The notes beneath the pieces were generated by a model. It saw only the letters and a list, made by a program, of their open reading frames with translations, was not told the origin of the DNA and made no database searches. DNA of 64,000 nt, taken from positions 39,816,298 to 39,880,297 of the forward strand of contig OW804097.1 in assembly GCA_942159475.1 (NCBI GenBank), read 5' to 3'. Origin of the DNA: Sthenelais limicola (taxonomy: Eukaryota > Annelida > Polychaeta > Phyllodocida > Sigalionidae). Made by a program: the position numbers and the translations under genes. Below are positions 26,305 to 35,461 of this stretch, in pieces; position 1 is the first letter of the stretch, and every line of letters starts with the position of its first letter.

Positions 26305-26474
26305 TAATGTTCTAAGCATCACGTTCACAGAACGTTAGGCGCGATCATTAGCGGCAGGAAAGATCCAATACCCATAATCCCTCAACCTTCCGCTACTACA
26401 GCGCCACCCCACATACTATATAAACCCTCTCTACACACTAACTCCTCCTCACTCTCACTTCATTTTACAAACTT
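26305..26474 (+). repeat. Left 170 bp direct repeat (A1) with TATA box
   Basis: Identical by eye over 170 bp to 30914-31083. It opens with nested inverted repeats (ttct...agaac, and ctaatg.../cattag in the right copy). A TATATAAA at 26417-26424 is placed to start transcription towards ORF1, 220 bp upstream of its ATG. Confidence 0.85.
26417..26424 (+). promoter_or_regulatory. Candidate TATA box of the YR retrotransposon
   Basis: TATATAAA lies inside the terminal repeat and is present again at 31026-31033. Its position upstream of ORF1 and its exact duplication fit a promoter carried by the repeat. No experimental support. Confidence 0.45.
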
Positions 26475-26644
26475 GAATCGTGTGCTAGCTCCCACGCTAC
26501 ACACACACTTTTGGCACAGGTGAAACACTACATACCGGCTACCAGCGGTCGGGAATAACGTGTTCTTCACAGGGCGTGCGCTGGACTGAGTGAGTTTATT
26601 TATACATTATATTGCTACAGTGGTTGTACGTTACATTCATCAAT

Positions 26645-27751
26645 ATGCCTAAACAGAAGAGCCTTACCATGAAGGTACTGGACCGAGACGTGACAGCGGT
26701 CTGTGGTGACGTAGCGGCGGTCAAGACCCAGGTATCTGATTTAAGTGCCAAGATTGACTTGTTAATTGCAGCTGCTAATGCTAATCAAAATATTGTACAG
26801 CCTATTGTAGAAAACGCACAGATTATTCAGCCTATTGCCCAGGTGGAGCAAAATGTTATACGTGATACAATTGACGAGGGACGCCGGGTCAGGCAGGCCC
26901 CCGAGCCAACCAGGCCTAGGGTGGAGAAGCGACCAAGGGCGCCCCAGGTCGAGTACGAGTTTGCTGCCCCAGACATTCTAAGGCGTAGAATGGAGTGCGA
27001 CGACTATTATGAGCGTGAACTTGAGAAGGAGAGATTTGCCAAGGGTTTCTACGGTAAGACAAACATTATCCAGAACCTCCATGCTAATAAGATTCTCGCA
27101 AAGCCTTACATGTATGTGGACAGAGATGGTGAAAAGATTCTAAAACAGAAGGTGGACGCAAGAGGCTCTCTGAATGAATTACAATATATTAATGCAAGCC
27201 TCTGCCTCCTGCAGGACAAGAGGGCTTACCAGCCAGGTGATTTCAATGATATTATGCAACATGTAATTGATGTTTCCCAGGACGCATTAGAGCGCCCATG
27301 GGGACAGGTCAGACGCTGGTCACAATACATATGGGACCAGATTGAGGGCGGCTCTATAGGCTGGGGCGACTACAATAAGATTTACCAGCACAGGGTGCGA
27401 ATATCTTTCACTAATGGAGGGGCAATGAGTAGTACTAATATTGGAAGAGGGAATCAATCTAACACAATGAACGCCCCCAGCTCTGTTGATGTGGTATGCC
27501 GGGCCTTTAATAATGCACAAAGGAACCAATGTGGCCACAATGACTATCATATAGAAAATGGTACACGCCACCTTCATATTTGCTCATATTGCGATGGGGT
27601 GGGTAAGACATGTTATCATAATTTCTCTAAGTGTCTCCGTAAGCTCAACACAGGTACTCAGCGGGCGGCAGATGCAAGCACCAGCTCCGGTGGTGGGTCA
27701 GGTGCCACACGTGGGTTCAACGGACAAGGAAGTGGGCCAAAAAACTTCTAG
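26645..27751 (+). CDS. ORF1, gag-like protein of the YR retrotransposon
   Basis: 368 codons from ATG 26645. The frame is open a few codons further up but has no earlier ATG. The N-terminal 60 residues are heptad-like (VTAVCGDVAAVKTQVSDLSA) and probably form a coiled coil. A Pro/Arg-rich basic stretch follows at about 80-105, then a central region I cannot assign. At about residues 285-330 a Cys/His cluster (C285, C296, C313, C316, C323, C330 with interspersed His) resembles the zinc-binding region of DIRS/Ngaro gag proteins. The tail is Gly/Ser-rich. By analogy it would bind RNA and build particles. The last codons contain the A_AAA_AAC heptamer, so a fraction of ribosomes should continue into ORF2. 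Confidence 0.75.
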   Translation: MPKQKSLTMKVLDRDVTAVCGDVAAVKTQVSDLSAKIDLLIAAANANQNIVQPIVENAQIIQPIAQVEQNVIRDTIDEGRRVRQAPEPTRPRVEKRPRAPQVEYEFAAPDILRRRMECDDYYERELEKERFAKGFYGKTNIIQNLHANKILAKPYMYVDRDGEKILKQKVDARGSLNELQYINASLCLLQDKRAYQPGDFNDIMQHVIDVSQDALERPWGQVRRWSQYIWDQIEGGSIGWGDYNKIYQHRVRISFTNGGAMSSTNIGRGNQSNTMNAPSSVDVVCRAFNNAQRNQCGHNDYHIENGTRHLHICSYCDGVGKTCYHNFSKCLRKLNTGTQRAADASTSSGGGSGATRGFNGQGSGPKNF

Positions 27752-27782
27752 CGGGCGGGCAGCAATCCCTCGACTGTCCGCC
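27739..27782 (+). promoter_or_regulatory. Programmed -1 frameshift signal between ORF1 and ORF2
   Basis: The heptamer AAAAAAC (27739-27745) sits in the ORF1 frame as A_AAA_AAC, three codons before the TAG at 27749. After an 8 nt spacer, GGCGGGCAG (27754-27762) can pair with CTGTCCGCC (27774-27782) in a 9 bp stem with one G-U pair and an 11 nt loop. Shifting by -1 reads CTT CTA GCG..., which stays open through 27814 and into ORF2 in frame. Heptamer, spacing and stem all match the known layout of eukaryotic -1 frameshift sites. Confidence 0.75.
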
Positions 27783-29823
27783 GAAACCACCAAGCCAGAC
27801 CGCATCAAGGGACGTGACGCAGGATAGGGCAACTACACACCGGGACGCCGGACACCCATCCACCGGGGCCTACACTCCCGCCGCTCGCACTGTACCCAAC
27901 AACCATGTCGAAGGAGAAGGTTCAGGTATGAATGATTACTTCAGTAAAGCTATTGCCAGTTGTAAACATGAATCCAATGAACTTGATGTTGATCTCTCCC
28001 CATATGGTTTAAAGGAACACAGACAAAAATACTGGCCAAGGGCAAATGCTCCCAACTGTTCTCAAATCACCAGCATATATGATGTCGTCAGAGACACAGG
28101 TCTTCCCAATTGTTTATCTGCCAGAATACCTTTGCCCAGCAACTTGCATGTTGAAGCGTGGAAAAGGTACCTCGGTAACATCAGTGGGGGAGAAACCATT
28201 CTAGACTTTATCGTATACGGTTTCCCTATAGGATATTTGGGCCCGGTTACACACTTAGACACCGACATGTCCAATCACCCTAGTGCTAATGAATTCCCCG
28301 ATCAAGTAGAAGAATTTATTGCCAAAGAAATTAACCACGGCGATTTACTGGGCCCGTTCAAAACACCGCCCTTCACTCCCTGGTTACACTGTTCACCTAT
28401 CATGACGAGGGCAAAGAAAGAATTGGGTAAACATAGAATCATTACTGACATGACCTTCCCTGAGGATCTTTCTATCAACCAATTTGTCAGGAAAAATGCC
28501 ATTTGGGGGAAAGTACAACCCCACAAATTACCAACCACCGAAGATCTCGCAAATGATATGAAGTTGTTTGGTAGAGGTTCGTTCATGGGAGTGGTAGACA
28601 TAAGCCGTGCATATAAGAATTTCCATTCAGATCCGCTTGACTGGAATCTCCTATGCATGAAATGGGACAACATGTACTACTGTGATACAACTATGCCTTT
28701 TGGCAGTAGGAGTTCATCTTATTTCATGCAGAGCATTGCAAACATTATTGTCAGCATTCTAGGAAGCAAGGGTGTCACATGCCACATGTATTTAGATGAC
28801 ATTGTATATATATCTAGAACATATGAATCTGCTAAGGATGACTATATCACCATTTCAACTCTGTTACAGGAACTTGGTCTACCCGAAGCGATGGAGAAAA
28901 CGCAGGGCCCGGCTACCACAGTCACATGGTTGGGTATTGAGTTCTCGACCGAAAACATGTCGCTCTCAATCCCAGAGGTAAAAATAAATGAGGTCCTTCA
29001 AAATATTTACAATGTGTATGGGTGCAAGACTATGTCAAAGAAATCTCTCCAATCATTGATAGGTTCATTGGTGTATGTGGGTAAATGTGTCCGCCCGGCA
29101 CGACTCTTCATTTCGCGCCTCCTCGACGCACTCAGAGCCGGGGGTAATGGTAGAATAAATGTCACCCCTGAAATTCAATTGGACCTGGATTGGTTTAGAT
29201 CATTCTGCAGCACGTGGAATGGCCGCTCACTAATCCCAAATGACCCCATTAGCAAAACAATCGTTGTCGACGCCTGCCTGACAGGGATAGGCGCGTCCGA
29301 TGGCGCTCAGGCATATGCCAAACAGGTATGCGACATGGACGTAGAAGCAGTGAACATATCTGAGTTAGAGGCCATTAACCTAGCCATTGCTTTAGACACT
29401 TTTATCAGCGAAAAAGACGAAGGGGCACACGTCCTTGTCCTCTGTGATAACCAAGCAACAGTTAGTACATTAAACTCAGGAAGGGGCAGAAACAATGTAA
29501 TACTCTCGGCCGCAAGAGCCGCCTGGCTGGTACAGGCCAGGAATAGTTTGCAAATATCGGTACAACATATTGAAGGTTCCCATAATGTGCTGGCCGACGC
29601 TCTTAGCAGAGCTCATCTGGGAGCAAAACACAGTGACATTGTGTCTGGTTTTATTAATGAGTACACATTAGAAATCACCGAACCTAACATGCAACAATGG
29701 GTAGATAACTGTGATAAAATATGTTTCAGACCCAAGGATGCAGCAATTAGTCACCGAGGCGAATCTGAGGCAGGACTCGGCATGGGCACCAGGCACGAGG
29801 GCAAACTACAACTCGGCTACTAA
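27745..29823 (+). CDS. ORF2, reverse transcriptase-RNase H
   Basis: Open from the frameshift site to TAA at 29821-29823, 692 codons. There is no good early ATG (a GTG at 27814; the first ATG is 38 codons later), which fits expression as a Gag-Pol fusion. Numbering from 27814, RT carries the first catalytic Asp in GVVDISRAY (D262) and the YLDD box at 326-329. RNase H follows with D486 (VVDACLTGIGAS), E517 or E519 (ISELEAINLA), D545 (LCDNQATV) and D595 (HNVLADALSR), so all four acidic positions are present. No methyltransferase domain follows. The product should copy element RNA into DNA. No stop or frameshift interrupts it. The 3' 119 nt overlap ORF3 in another frame. Confidence 0.88.
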   Translation, partial: LLAGGQQSLDCPPKPPSQTASRDVTQDRATTHRDAGHPSTGAYTPAARTVPNNHVEGEGSGMNDYFSKAIASCKHESNELDVDLSPYGLKEHRQKYWPRANAPNCSQITSIYDVVRDTGLPNCLSARIPLPSNLHVEAWKRYLGNISGGETILDFIVYGFPIGYLGPVTHLDTDMSNHPSANEFPDQVEEFIAKEINHGDLLGPFKTPPFTPWLHCSPIMTRAKKELGKHRIITDMTFPEDLSINQFVRKNAIWGKVQPHKLPTTEDLANDMKLFGRGSFMGVVDISRAYKNFHSDPLDWNLLCMKWDNMYYCDTTMPFGSRSSSYFMQSIANIIVSILGSKGVTCHMYLDDIVYISRTYESAKDDYITISTLLQELGLPEAMEKTQGPATTVTWLGIEFSTENMSLSIPEVKINEVLQNIYNVYGCKTMSKKSLQSLIGSLVYVGKCVRPARLFISRLLDALRAGGNGRINVTPEIQLDLDWFRSFCSTWNGRSLIPNDPISKTIVVDACLTGIGASDGAQAYAKQVCDMDVEAVNISELEAINLAIALDTFISEKDEGAHVLVLCDNQATVSTLNSGRGRNNVILSAARAAWLVQARNSLQISVQHIEGSHNVLADALSRAHLGAKHSDIVSGFINEYTLEITEPNMQQWVDNCDKICFRPKDAAISHRGESEAGLGMGTRHEGKLQLGY

Positions 29824-30694
29824 AACGTTTCTTGCATTCCTGAGGGAGGTATCCACAACACCAGAGGAGTGCACATACGTCCACTTGTGTGCTTATATCG
29901 AGTATTTGTGTAAACATATCCCCTCTCCCAAGACTGTGCAAAACAATATATCACATATCAGAAACCTTTTTCATAAGAGAAACATCTCCACCGCCCCTCT
30001 TGATCATCAACGTACCATATGGGCCATAAAGGCCATTCTAAAGAATAAGGCATATATTCCACGTACAAAGCAACCATTGCAACTAAATGATTTTAAACGT
30101 ATCATCTGCAACATATCTAGTCAGAATGACGGTCTCACCCTAAAAGCTGTGCTTCTTATTTTATACTATGCTGCTCTTAGGCAGAGCGAGGTAGTGCCCC
30201 CATCAATAAAATCCTTCAACCCCGCAGTCCACCTTACAAGGGCCGATGTCACAGTGAAAGGTAACTCGGTGGAAATACATGTGAAGTCCGCTAAAAACAT
30301 GCAAACAACGTATGAGAGAAAGACTTTAACTTTGCAGGGTTCAGATGATAACGACCTCTGTGTAGTTAATGCAGTAAAGAATATGTACCAACAAATTCCA
30401 ACAGTAAAAGATAACCAGTCTTTTGCAGTGTTTCCGGGCTCCATTACACCAGTACCAGTCACCCACATCAGAAGATCATGGGAACAAGCGCTACGACACA
30501 TTGGTCTCGACCCAAGTCAGCACTCCTTACACAGCATCCGTAAGACGGCAGCTACAGCAGCACACCTGGCGGGTTGCTCGGATCTACAGATACAGAAATT
30601 CGTCGGTTGGAAATCCGACGCATACAAATCTTATGTATTCACTGATCGAAATGCTGTAAATCTTCAACTCATAAAATCTTTATCCACATTATAA
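29738..30694 (+). CDS. ORF3, tyrosine recombinase (integrase)
   Basis: 318 codons from ATG 29738; the frame is open from 29705. An N-terminal SAM-like/core-binding part (APGTRANYNSATKTF) precedes the catalytic domain. Residues from the ATG: R148 (AALRQSE), a Lys in HVKSAKN near 184, H265-R268 (LHSIRKT), W291 and the nucleophile Y299 (VGWKSDAYKSY). The set R..K..HxxR..W..Y is complete. By family, it joins circular retrotransposon DNA to a target without DDE-type staggered cuts. It overlaps ORF2 in the +1 frame. No canonical +1 or -1 signal was noticed in the overlap, so reinitiation, leaky scanning or splicing may provide it. Confidence 0.88.
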   Translation: MQQLVTEANLRQDSAWAPGTRANYNSATKTFLAFLREVSTTPEECTYVHLCAYIEYLCKHIPSPKTVQNNISHIRNLFHKRNISTAPLDHQRTIWAIKAILKNKAYIPRTKQPLQLNDFKRIICNISSQNDGLTLKAVLLILYYAALRQSEVVPPSIKSFNPAVHLTRADVTVKGNSVEIHVKSAKNMQTTYERKTLTLQGSDDNDLCVVNAVKNMYQQIPTVKDNQSFAVFPGSITPVPVTHIRRSWEQALRHIGLDPSQHSLHSIRKTAATAAHLAGCSDLQIQKFVGWKSDAYKSYVFTDRNAVNLQLIKSLSTL

Positions 30695-30913
30695 AATCAT
30701 CCCACCAACTCCCACCCATAAATTTGGCTCTTCTTGGGTTAATCTTATCTTCTTACAATCAAATTTATATTATCTTACCTCTCCAACTTTTATATAAAAA
30801 ATCAATCTACAAAACAAAAATCATTTTACAACTTATAATTTTACAAACCATTTTTACAATATAATAATATCCCAAAAGGAGCCACCTACTTTCACTTCTC
30901 TTTTCGCGACCGC
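30695..30913 (+). other. 3' non-coding spacer of the YR element
   Basis: AT-rich and C-poor in G, 219 bp, with A-rich patches (tataaaaaatcaatctacaaaac). In Ngaro/PAT elements this is where B1 lies. Only the cccaccca word recurs after the right repeat (31084-31095), too little to call B1/B2. Confidence 0.5.
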
Positions 30914-31083
30914 TAATGTTCTAAGCATCACGTTCACAGAACGTTAGGCGCGATCATTAGCGGCAGGAAAGATCCAATACCCATAATCCCTCAACCTTCC
31001 GCTACTACAGCGCCACCCCACATACTATATAAACCCTCTCTACACACTAACTCCTCCTCACTCTCACTTCATTTTACAAACTT
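30914..31083 (+). repeat. Right 170 bp direct repeat (A2)
   Basis: Identical by eye to 26305-26474, including the TATA box. Here the cgctaatg just at its left edge pairs with cattagcg inside it, making an outer stem around the inner ttct/agaa stem, so the junction can fold. Confidence 0.85.
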
Positions 31084-31100
31084 CCCACCCACCCACATTC

Positions 31101-31157
31101 CTGAGGAGCTGAGGAGGTGAGGAGGGGACTGAGGTGATGAAGGGTCTGGTATAATGT
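31101..31157. repeat. Repeated left-flank sequence beyond the right end
   Basis: The last 40 bp (31118-31157) are identical to 26271-26310. The rest matches if one extra tgaggagg unit in this copy is allowed. Between the right repeat and this block lies cccacccacccacatt (31084-31099). Confidence 0.8.
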
Positions 31158-31669
31158 GATTCAATGCTGCAAACATCCTTAGATTAATCGACCACATGTT
31201 CCTTTTTTCTAGCATACGCTAGTCATCGGCTTTGTGCATGGAATGATTTTGGTATAGTAATTGAATCTACTTTTTCATATGCGTATAAGTATCTATATTT
31301 AACTTTCATCGTGTGATGATACGCTACCACACATAATAGTATTCAAGGTATTGGCAAGTCAGAATTATCCAAAATTTCCAATTCTCTAATCCATTGATTG
31401 GAGAAATGTCACAGTGATGGGGAAACCATGAATTTCGGTCAATTGCAGAAATGGAATACTTCGACAATCATGAGGTCATGAATCAAAAGATTATACCCAA
31501 ATATATTTCCAATATTACAATTTCTGTTAACAGATTTACATGTTCATGTTGTGTTCCTAATTGAACAAGTCCCGGTGATCGTTTTTTTACATTCGTGATC
31601 AACTTCAGCCATTTTTCTTTAAGGGACTGTCATGATTCAATTGTAAAGTAGCCCCCTTCTGGACATCTG

Positions 31670-32153
31670 GAGGGGGGTCGGACTGGCCCAACAGTCTAGG
31701 GTTTGGGCTTGAAATCCACAGATTCCAAGGGGTACTGGGTTCAAATCCTATAAGCACTCTTCCCAAACCATCACCTCAGTCTCCGCCCAGACTCCTATGA
31801 AGGGTTTCTAAGTAAAAAAGTAATCAAAACCCAAACTGATCATGGGCACCAAGGGAGCGGATGACCCGAGACCGGCAAGTTGGATCTGTTGACCAAGCCT
31901 AGGGGAAACATAAGACAGAATTGGAGGCCACGAACTAGGATTGGAGAGGAATGGTCAATATTAGAAGTATTAGTATTGAAAGAAAGACATTGTCAATAAG
32001 CTATAAGCATAGGTAAATTAAAATTAGAAATGCTGTAATTGTTCATAATACTTAATTTGTATCTGAATCTATATTTGTAATAATTTTCAACGACATGAAA
32101 CGTATCACGATGTGAAATTGTCAATAAAATTTGTTTAAAAAATGAAAAAAAAA
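31670..32153 (+). mobile_element. tRNA-derived SINE
   Basis: A tRNA-like head has an A-box-like tggcccaacagtctaggg (31685-31702) and a clear pol III B box GGTTCAAATCC (31738-31748). About 350 bp of body follows, then a 3' tail tcaataaaatttgtttaaa and an A-rich end near 32150. This is the structure of a tRNA-head SINE with a LINE-like tail. It does not fold as a proper tRNA by eye (extra sequence between the boxes), so I do not call a tRNA gene. Confidence 0.6.
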
Positions 32154-33535
32154 ATTTGGAGGTCTAATGCTAAGGTCTAATGTTAGCTCCATGACCAGAG
32201 GCTAGTGTGAGTGCTAGGTTTGGATCCACCAAGGAGTGCATTAAATTGGCTTTTCTCATTAAAGTCAGTAGTCATGAAATCTCTTAACACTTTTTCAGCT
32301 TAATCGTGTTGCATAGGTATGGCAATATTTGAAGTAGAGAGCACCAGCATTGTGTTTTCATTCAATAATTTTTCATTATGTGTAATGAATAGGCCAGAAG
32401 GCTACAGCATCTCTCGATCTTAAATCAAAGACAAAGGGGTTCGGCCACGATAGCGTGCTGCCCCCATACCCAAGTGGACCGAAAAGTAACTGATCCTAAT
32501 CTTGATTGACCAATTACCACCCTGTACCTTCAAGTGACCATGCCCCAAAACAGACAGAGTGACCTGGGGTACATACATACCTCTAGCGGGAAGAGAAATC
32601 AACCAGAGGTAACAATAGCGAGAAGGGGCACTTTAAAAAGATGGATTTCCTTTTAGGCCAAAAAAAATAATAGGTGTGTTTCCGATTTATCTAGCGGAAA
32701 ACTAGGTAGGGAGGGGTGGACATTTTTAGGGAACCACCATCCAAGAACTAAAAGAAATTATTTTCCGTCTATTTCATAACAGTATTTGTTTAAAACATGA
32801 GAAAGGTAAGAGTTTTCTGGTTAGGAAGACTTATTTTCCTGATGAATTAAATGTTTTGTGAAAAATCATTAAAATAAATTATGGAAGGCAAACAATTTGG
32901 GAACTCACATCACTCTCATACCTTTGACTCCAAATCCAGCGTTGTTTCAGACCACTCTGCCACACCCTATTCCGATAGACAAGGGCAGTGATTTTCTTTC
33001 TAAATAATTTTATTTCCCGAACCTTTCACAATTGGGATTTTATCTCATTTCGAGAAGGAAAAAGAATTAGTCAAAAGGTAAATACATCTAGAATAAAGTT
33101 TTGGTGATTCTAAATACCAAACGTATACATATAGTTTCAAATAAGAGATTATATAATGAAAGAAAAGAGTAGAGTGAAAACTACTGTCATAACGACTTAC
33201 ACAAGTTACTATAAACCATCACTAGATAACAAAGAATCATAAGAGGTTACATATTATATAATAGAAGAAATGAGGGTGCAACGCTGATGATTAAAGGCTT
33301 GAGGGTAGGTGCCCCCCCCCCCCCGTTCCCATGGTATCACAATATATTATCTTCTTTCATAACTTTTTCTCTCGTCACGTCACTCATACTTTTTAATTAT
33401 CTTCCATCACACAAGCCAGTCAGAGCAGGCGTCAAGACGACGTCCATTTCTTCTTGAATCGATCAATATACAGTACCTTTTTTGTCAATCCATGAGGACT
33501 ATAATTATCTTTTTGTTGTGCTTTGCTGTAATCTT
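32154..33535. other. No gene or clear element seen
   Basis: Mixed AT-rich DNA with a C-run at 33314-33324. No recognised features. Confidence 0.4.
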
Positions 33536-33970
33536 TTCTCACTCCCACTCCATCTCAGTGTGTGTGTTTGTGATGCTTCCATCCATCCTGTTTTTGCCTC
33601 TCCCTCCATTTGTTTCTCCCCTTTCTTCCCCTTCCACTCCTTTTCTCTTCCCCTATGTCTCTCCCCTCTCCTTTTGCCTCTTTCACTCATCGTCCTAGCT
33701 GTCTGCCTTCCTATCTCCTCTCTCTCTCTCTCCCTTCCTCTCTGTCTGCATCCCCTCTCTCTCTGCATCTCTCCTTTCAGCCTCTCTCTTTCATCTCCTT
33801 CCGTTTGTTTCCTCTCCCTCTGTCTCTCTGCCTCCTTTCTCTATGTTTCACTCTTCTCCCCCTTTGTATCCCCGCTCTCTCTCTCTCTCTCTCTACTCGC
33901 CCTCTATCCTCTTTATCTCTCACTCTCTCTTTCTTCGTTGATTCCGCCCCACCCCAACTTTGATCCTCCC
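33536..33970. repeat. Long CT-rich polypyrimidine tract
   Basis: More than 400 bp of CT/TCC repeats on the plus strand. Frames of 117-178 codons in it are Ser/Leu/Pro-rich in both plus frames and Arg/Glu-rich on the minus strand, typical of simple sequence, so no gene is called. Confidence 0.75.
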
Positions 33971-34775
33971 ACACACACCTCTCATGTAATACTACTGTTC
34001 AAGACTTTACTTATATAAAGAGGAGGTTATTCTACGACAACGAGTTGTGCATTTCTTTAATTCTTGAGAGAACTAAAGCAAAGTCTCAGAGTTTTGAGAG
34101 ATAGCGCTGAGTTTAATCAATCGTTAAGAAAAGACTTAGAAATGTGAAAAGTTATTTCATGAAGAACTCTAAACCATAAAGTTTGATAGGAAATTGCATT
34201 GACTTAAATATTGAGTCACGGAAGAAGGAAATAAAAATGAAACAAGGAGGAAGGTGATGAGCGTCTGTAAATCTTGATGTAAATCGCTCGGGAGAATAGA
34301 ACCTGTTGACATATTGAATAAAAACCTGGTGCTGGGGGAAAAATAAATAAAATAAGTAATACTGTTCAAATGTGCTCAGCTTTCGCAACAAGTCGATAGC
34401 TCTGAATATATGTATGCACATATATGACATGATTTGTATAGAGGGTGACATAGAGATAGAGAGAGAATTTTGACGGGAAGAGAAGAGGAAGGAAGGGAAA
34501 TGATGTTGAATGAGGGAGACAACAAAGACAGGCAGGAAGACGGACAAAGGCAGAGAGACAGGCATAGAGTCAGAAATAAAAATATCATATTTAGAGGGAG
34601 AGAAACAGAGGATGAAAGAGTGATAGGGAAAGATTGTAATGCAAGGCGACGATCAGTGAGGCAGTACCCTTACATAATTAATGGCTGACTAACATGTCTG
34701 TGTGGTAACAGTCTCGCACATGATTAGTCGCTGTAATCTACATCTGTTACCAACTAGCAGTAAAGGGATTTAGGC

Positions 34776-35461
34776 ATTCTCAGCCAATAGGGGATTTGCA
34801 TAACCGCCATTTTGAATCTTGAATTATGGGGCTAATGGTACAGTGTAAAGCCTATAGAAAACATGCCATGTTCAGCATGGACTATTTTATCCATTGTGTG
34901 ATAAACGTTTCCATGACAAGTCTCCATCTTTTCCGTCATGCATAAATTTGGTTTTCACAGATAATTTTTAAAAGTATGATATTGGTGAAAACATCCTTGC
35001 AATTTTCGATAACAATCTTGCCAAATATTTTTAAGTCAAATTTCAACAGAAAACATCCCATATGATGCACTGTAACAGATATGCGCAGTTGCACATGCAA
35101 AACCCCTTATGGGCATTTACATGTATGTACCACTGCGCATGTCTGTTACAGTGCAGTGCATGTTGGGATAGATTTAGTTCAAGTTTGACATACAAATATT
35201 TTGCAACACTTTTGTCGACAATTGCAAGAATGTATTCACCAATATAGCAGCTTGTATGAATGATCTATGTGAAAACAAAATGATGCATGATGGGAAAGAT
35301 AAAGGCTTGTTCTATGGGAACATGTATAACACATGATATTTACATTGGAGGTGTTGTCGATAGATTTTTGACTGACAATGTCAGACATACAAGTCCCATA
35401 ATTCCATGTGCATCAAGATTCAAGATAGCGGGCATACAAGTCCCCTATTTCGATCAGAATC
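34776..35461. mobile_element. Foldback element with arms of about 300 bp
   Basis: The left arm, read forward, and the right arm, read as complement, share a long series of words: aataggggayttg, ttgaatcttga, atgcat, gttttcaca, atattggtgaa, cttgcaat, then gcactgtaacaga(t/c)atgcgcagt next to the loop (inner arms about 35068-35091 and 35132-35154). The loop is only about 40 bp. The ends are near cattctcag and cagaatc. Such a near-complete inverted repeat marks a foldback/MITE-type element or an inverted duplication. Non-coding. Confidence 0.7.

Larger units (their letters stand above)
26305..31083 (+). mobile_element. Tyrosine-recombinase retrotransposon, Ngaro-like
   Basis: A complete-looking 4.8 kb element: 170 bp repeat, gag-like ORF1, RT-RNase H ORF2, overlapping tyrosine recombinase ORF3, then the same 170 bp repeat in direct orientation. 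There is no aspartic protease or DDE integrase, so it is not an LTR retrotransposon. Known DIRS elements have inverted terminal repeats and a methyltransferase domain after RNase H. Neither is seen here, while Ngaro elements have direct repeats and no methyltransferase, so I place it nearer Ngaro. The order A1-ORFs-spacer-A2 fits the first part of the split-direct-repeat pattern, but a convincing B1/B2 pair is not visible. All three frames are open and the repeats are identical by eye, so the insertion is probably young. Confidence 0.85.

Noticed and set aside
27814..27816. GTG as the start of ORF2
   Set aside because: Non-ATG starts are rare in eukaryotes and the frame is open further up to a canonical slippery site, which explains expression better.
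29600..29823. Methyltransferase domain after RNase H, as in DIRS
   Set aside because: ORF2 ends about 70 residues after the last RNase H Asp and shows no such motifs.
31677..31760. tRNA gene
   Set aside because: A clear B box, but the interval and pairing are wrong for a tRNA and a long tailed body follows, so it is called a SINE.
33482..34018. 178-codon plus-strand frame
   Set aside because: CT-rich simple sequence with overlapping open frames in other phases and on the other strand.
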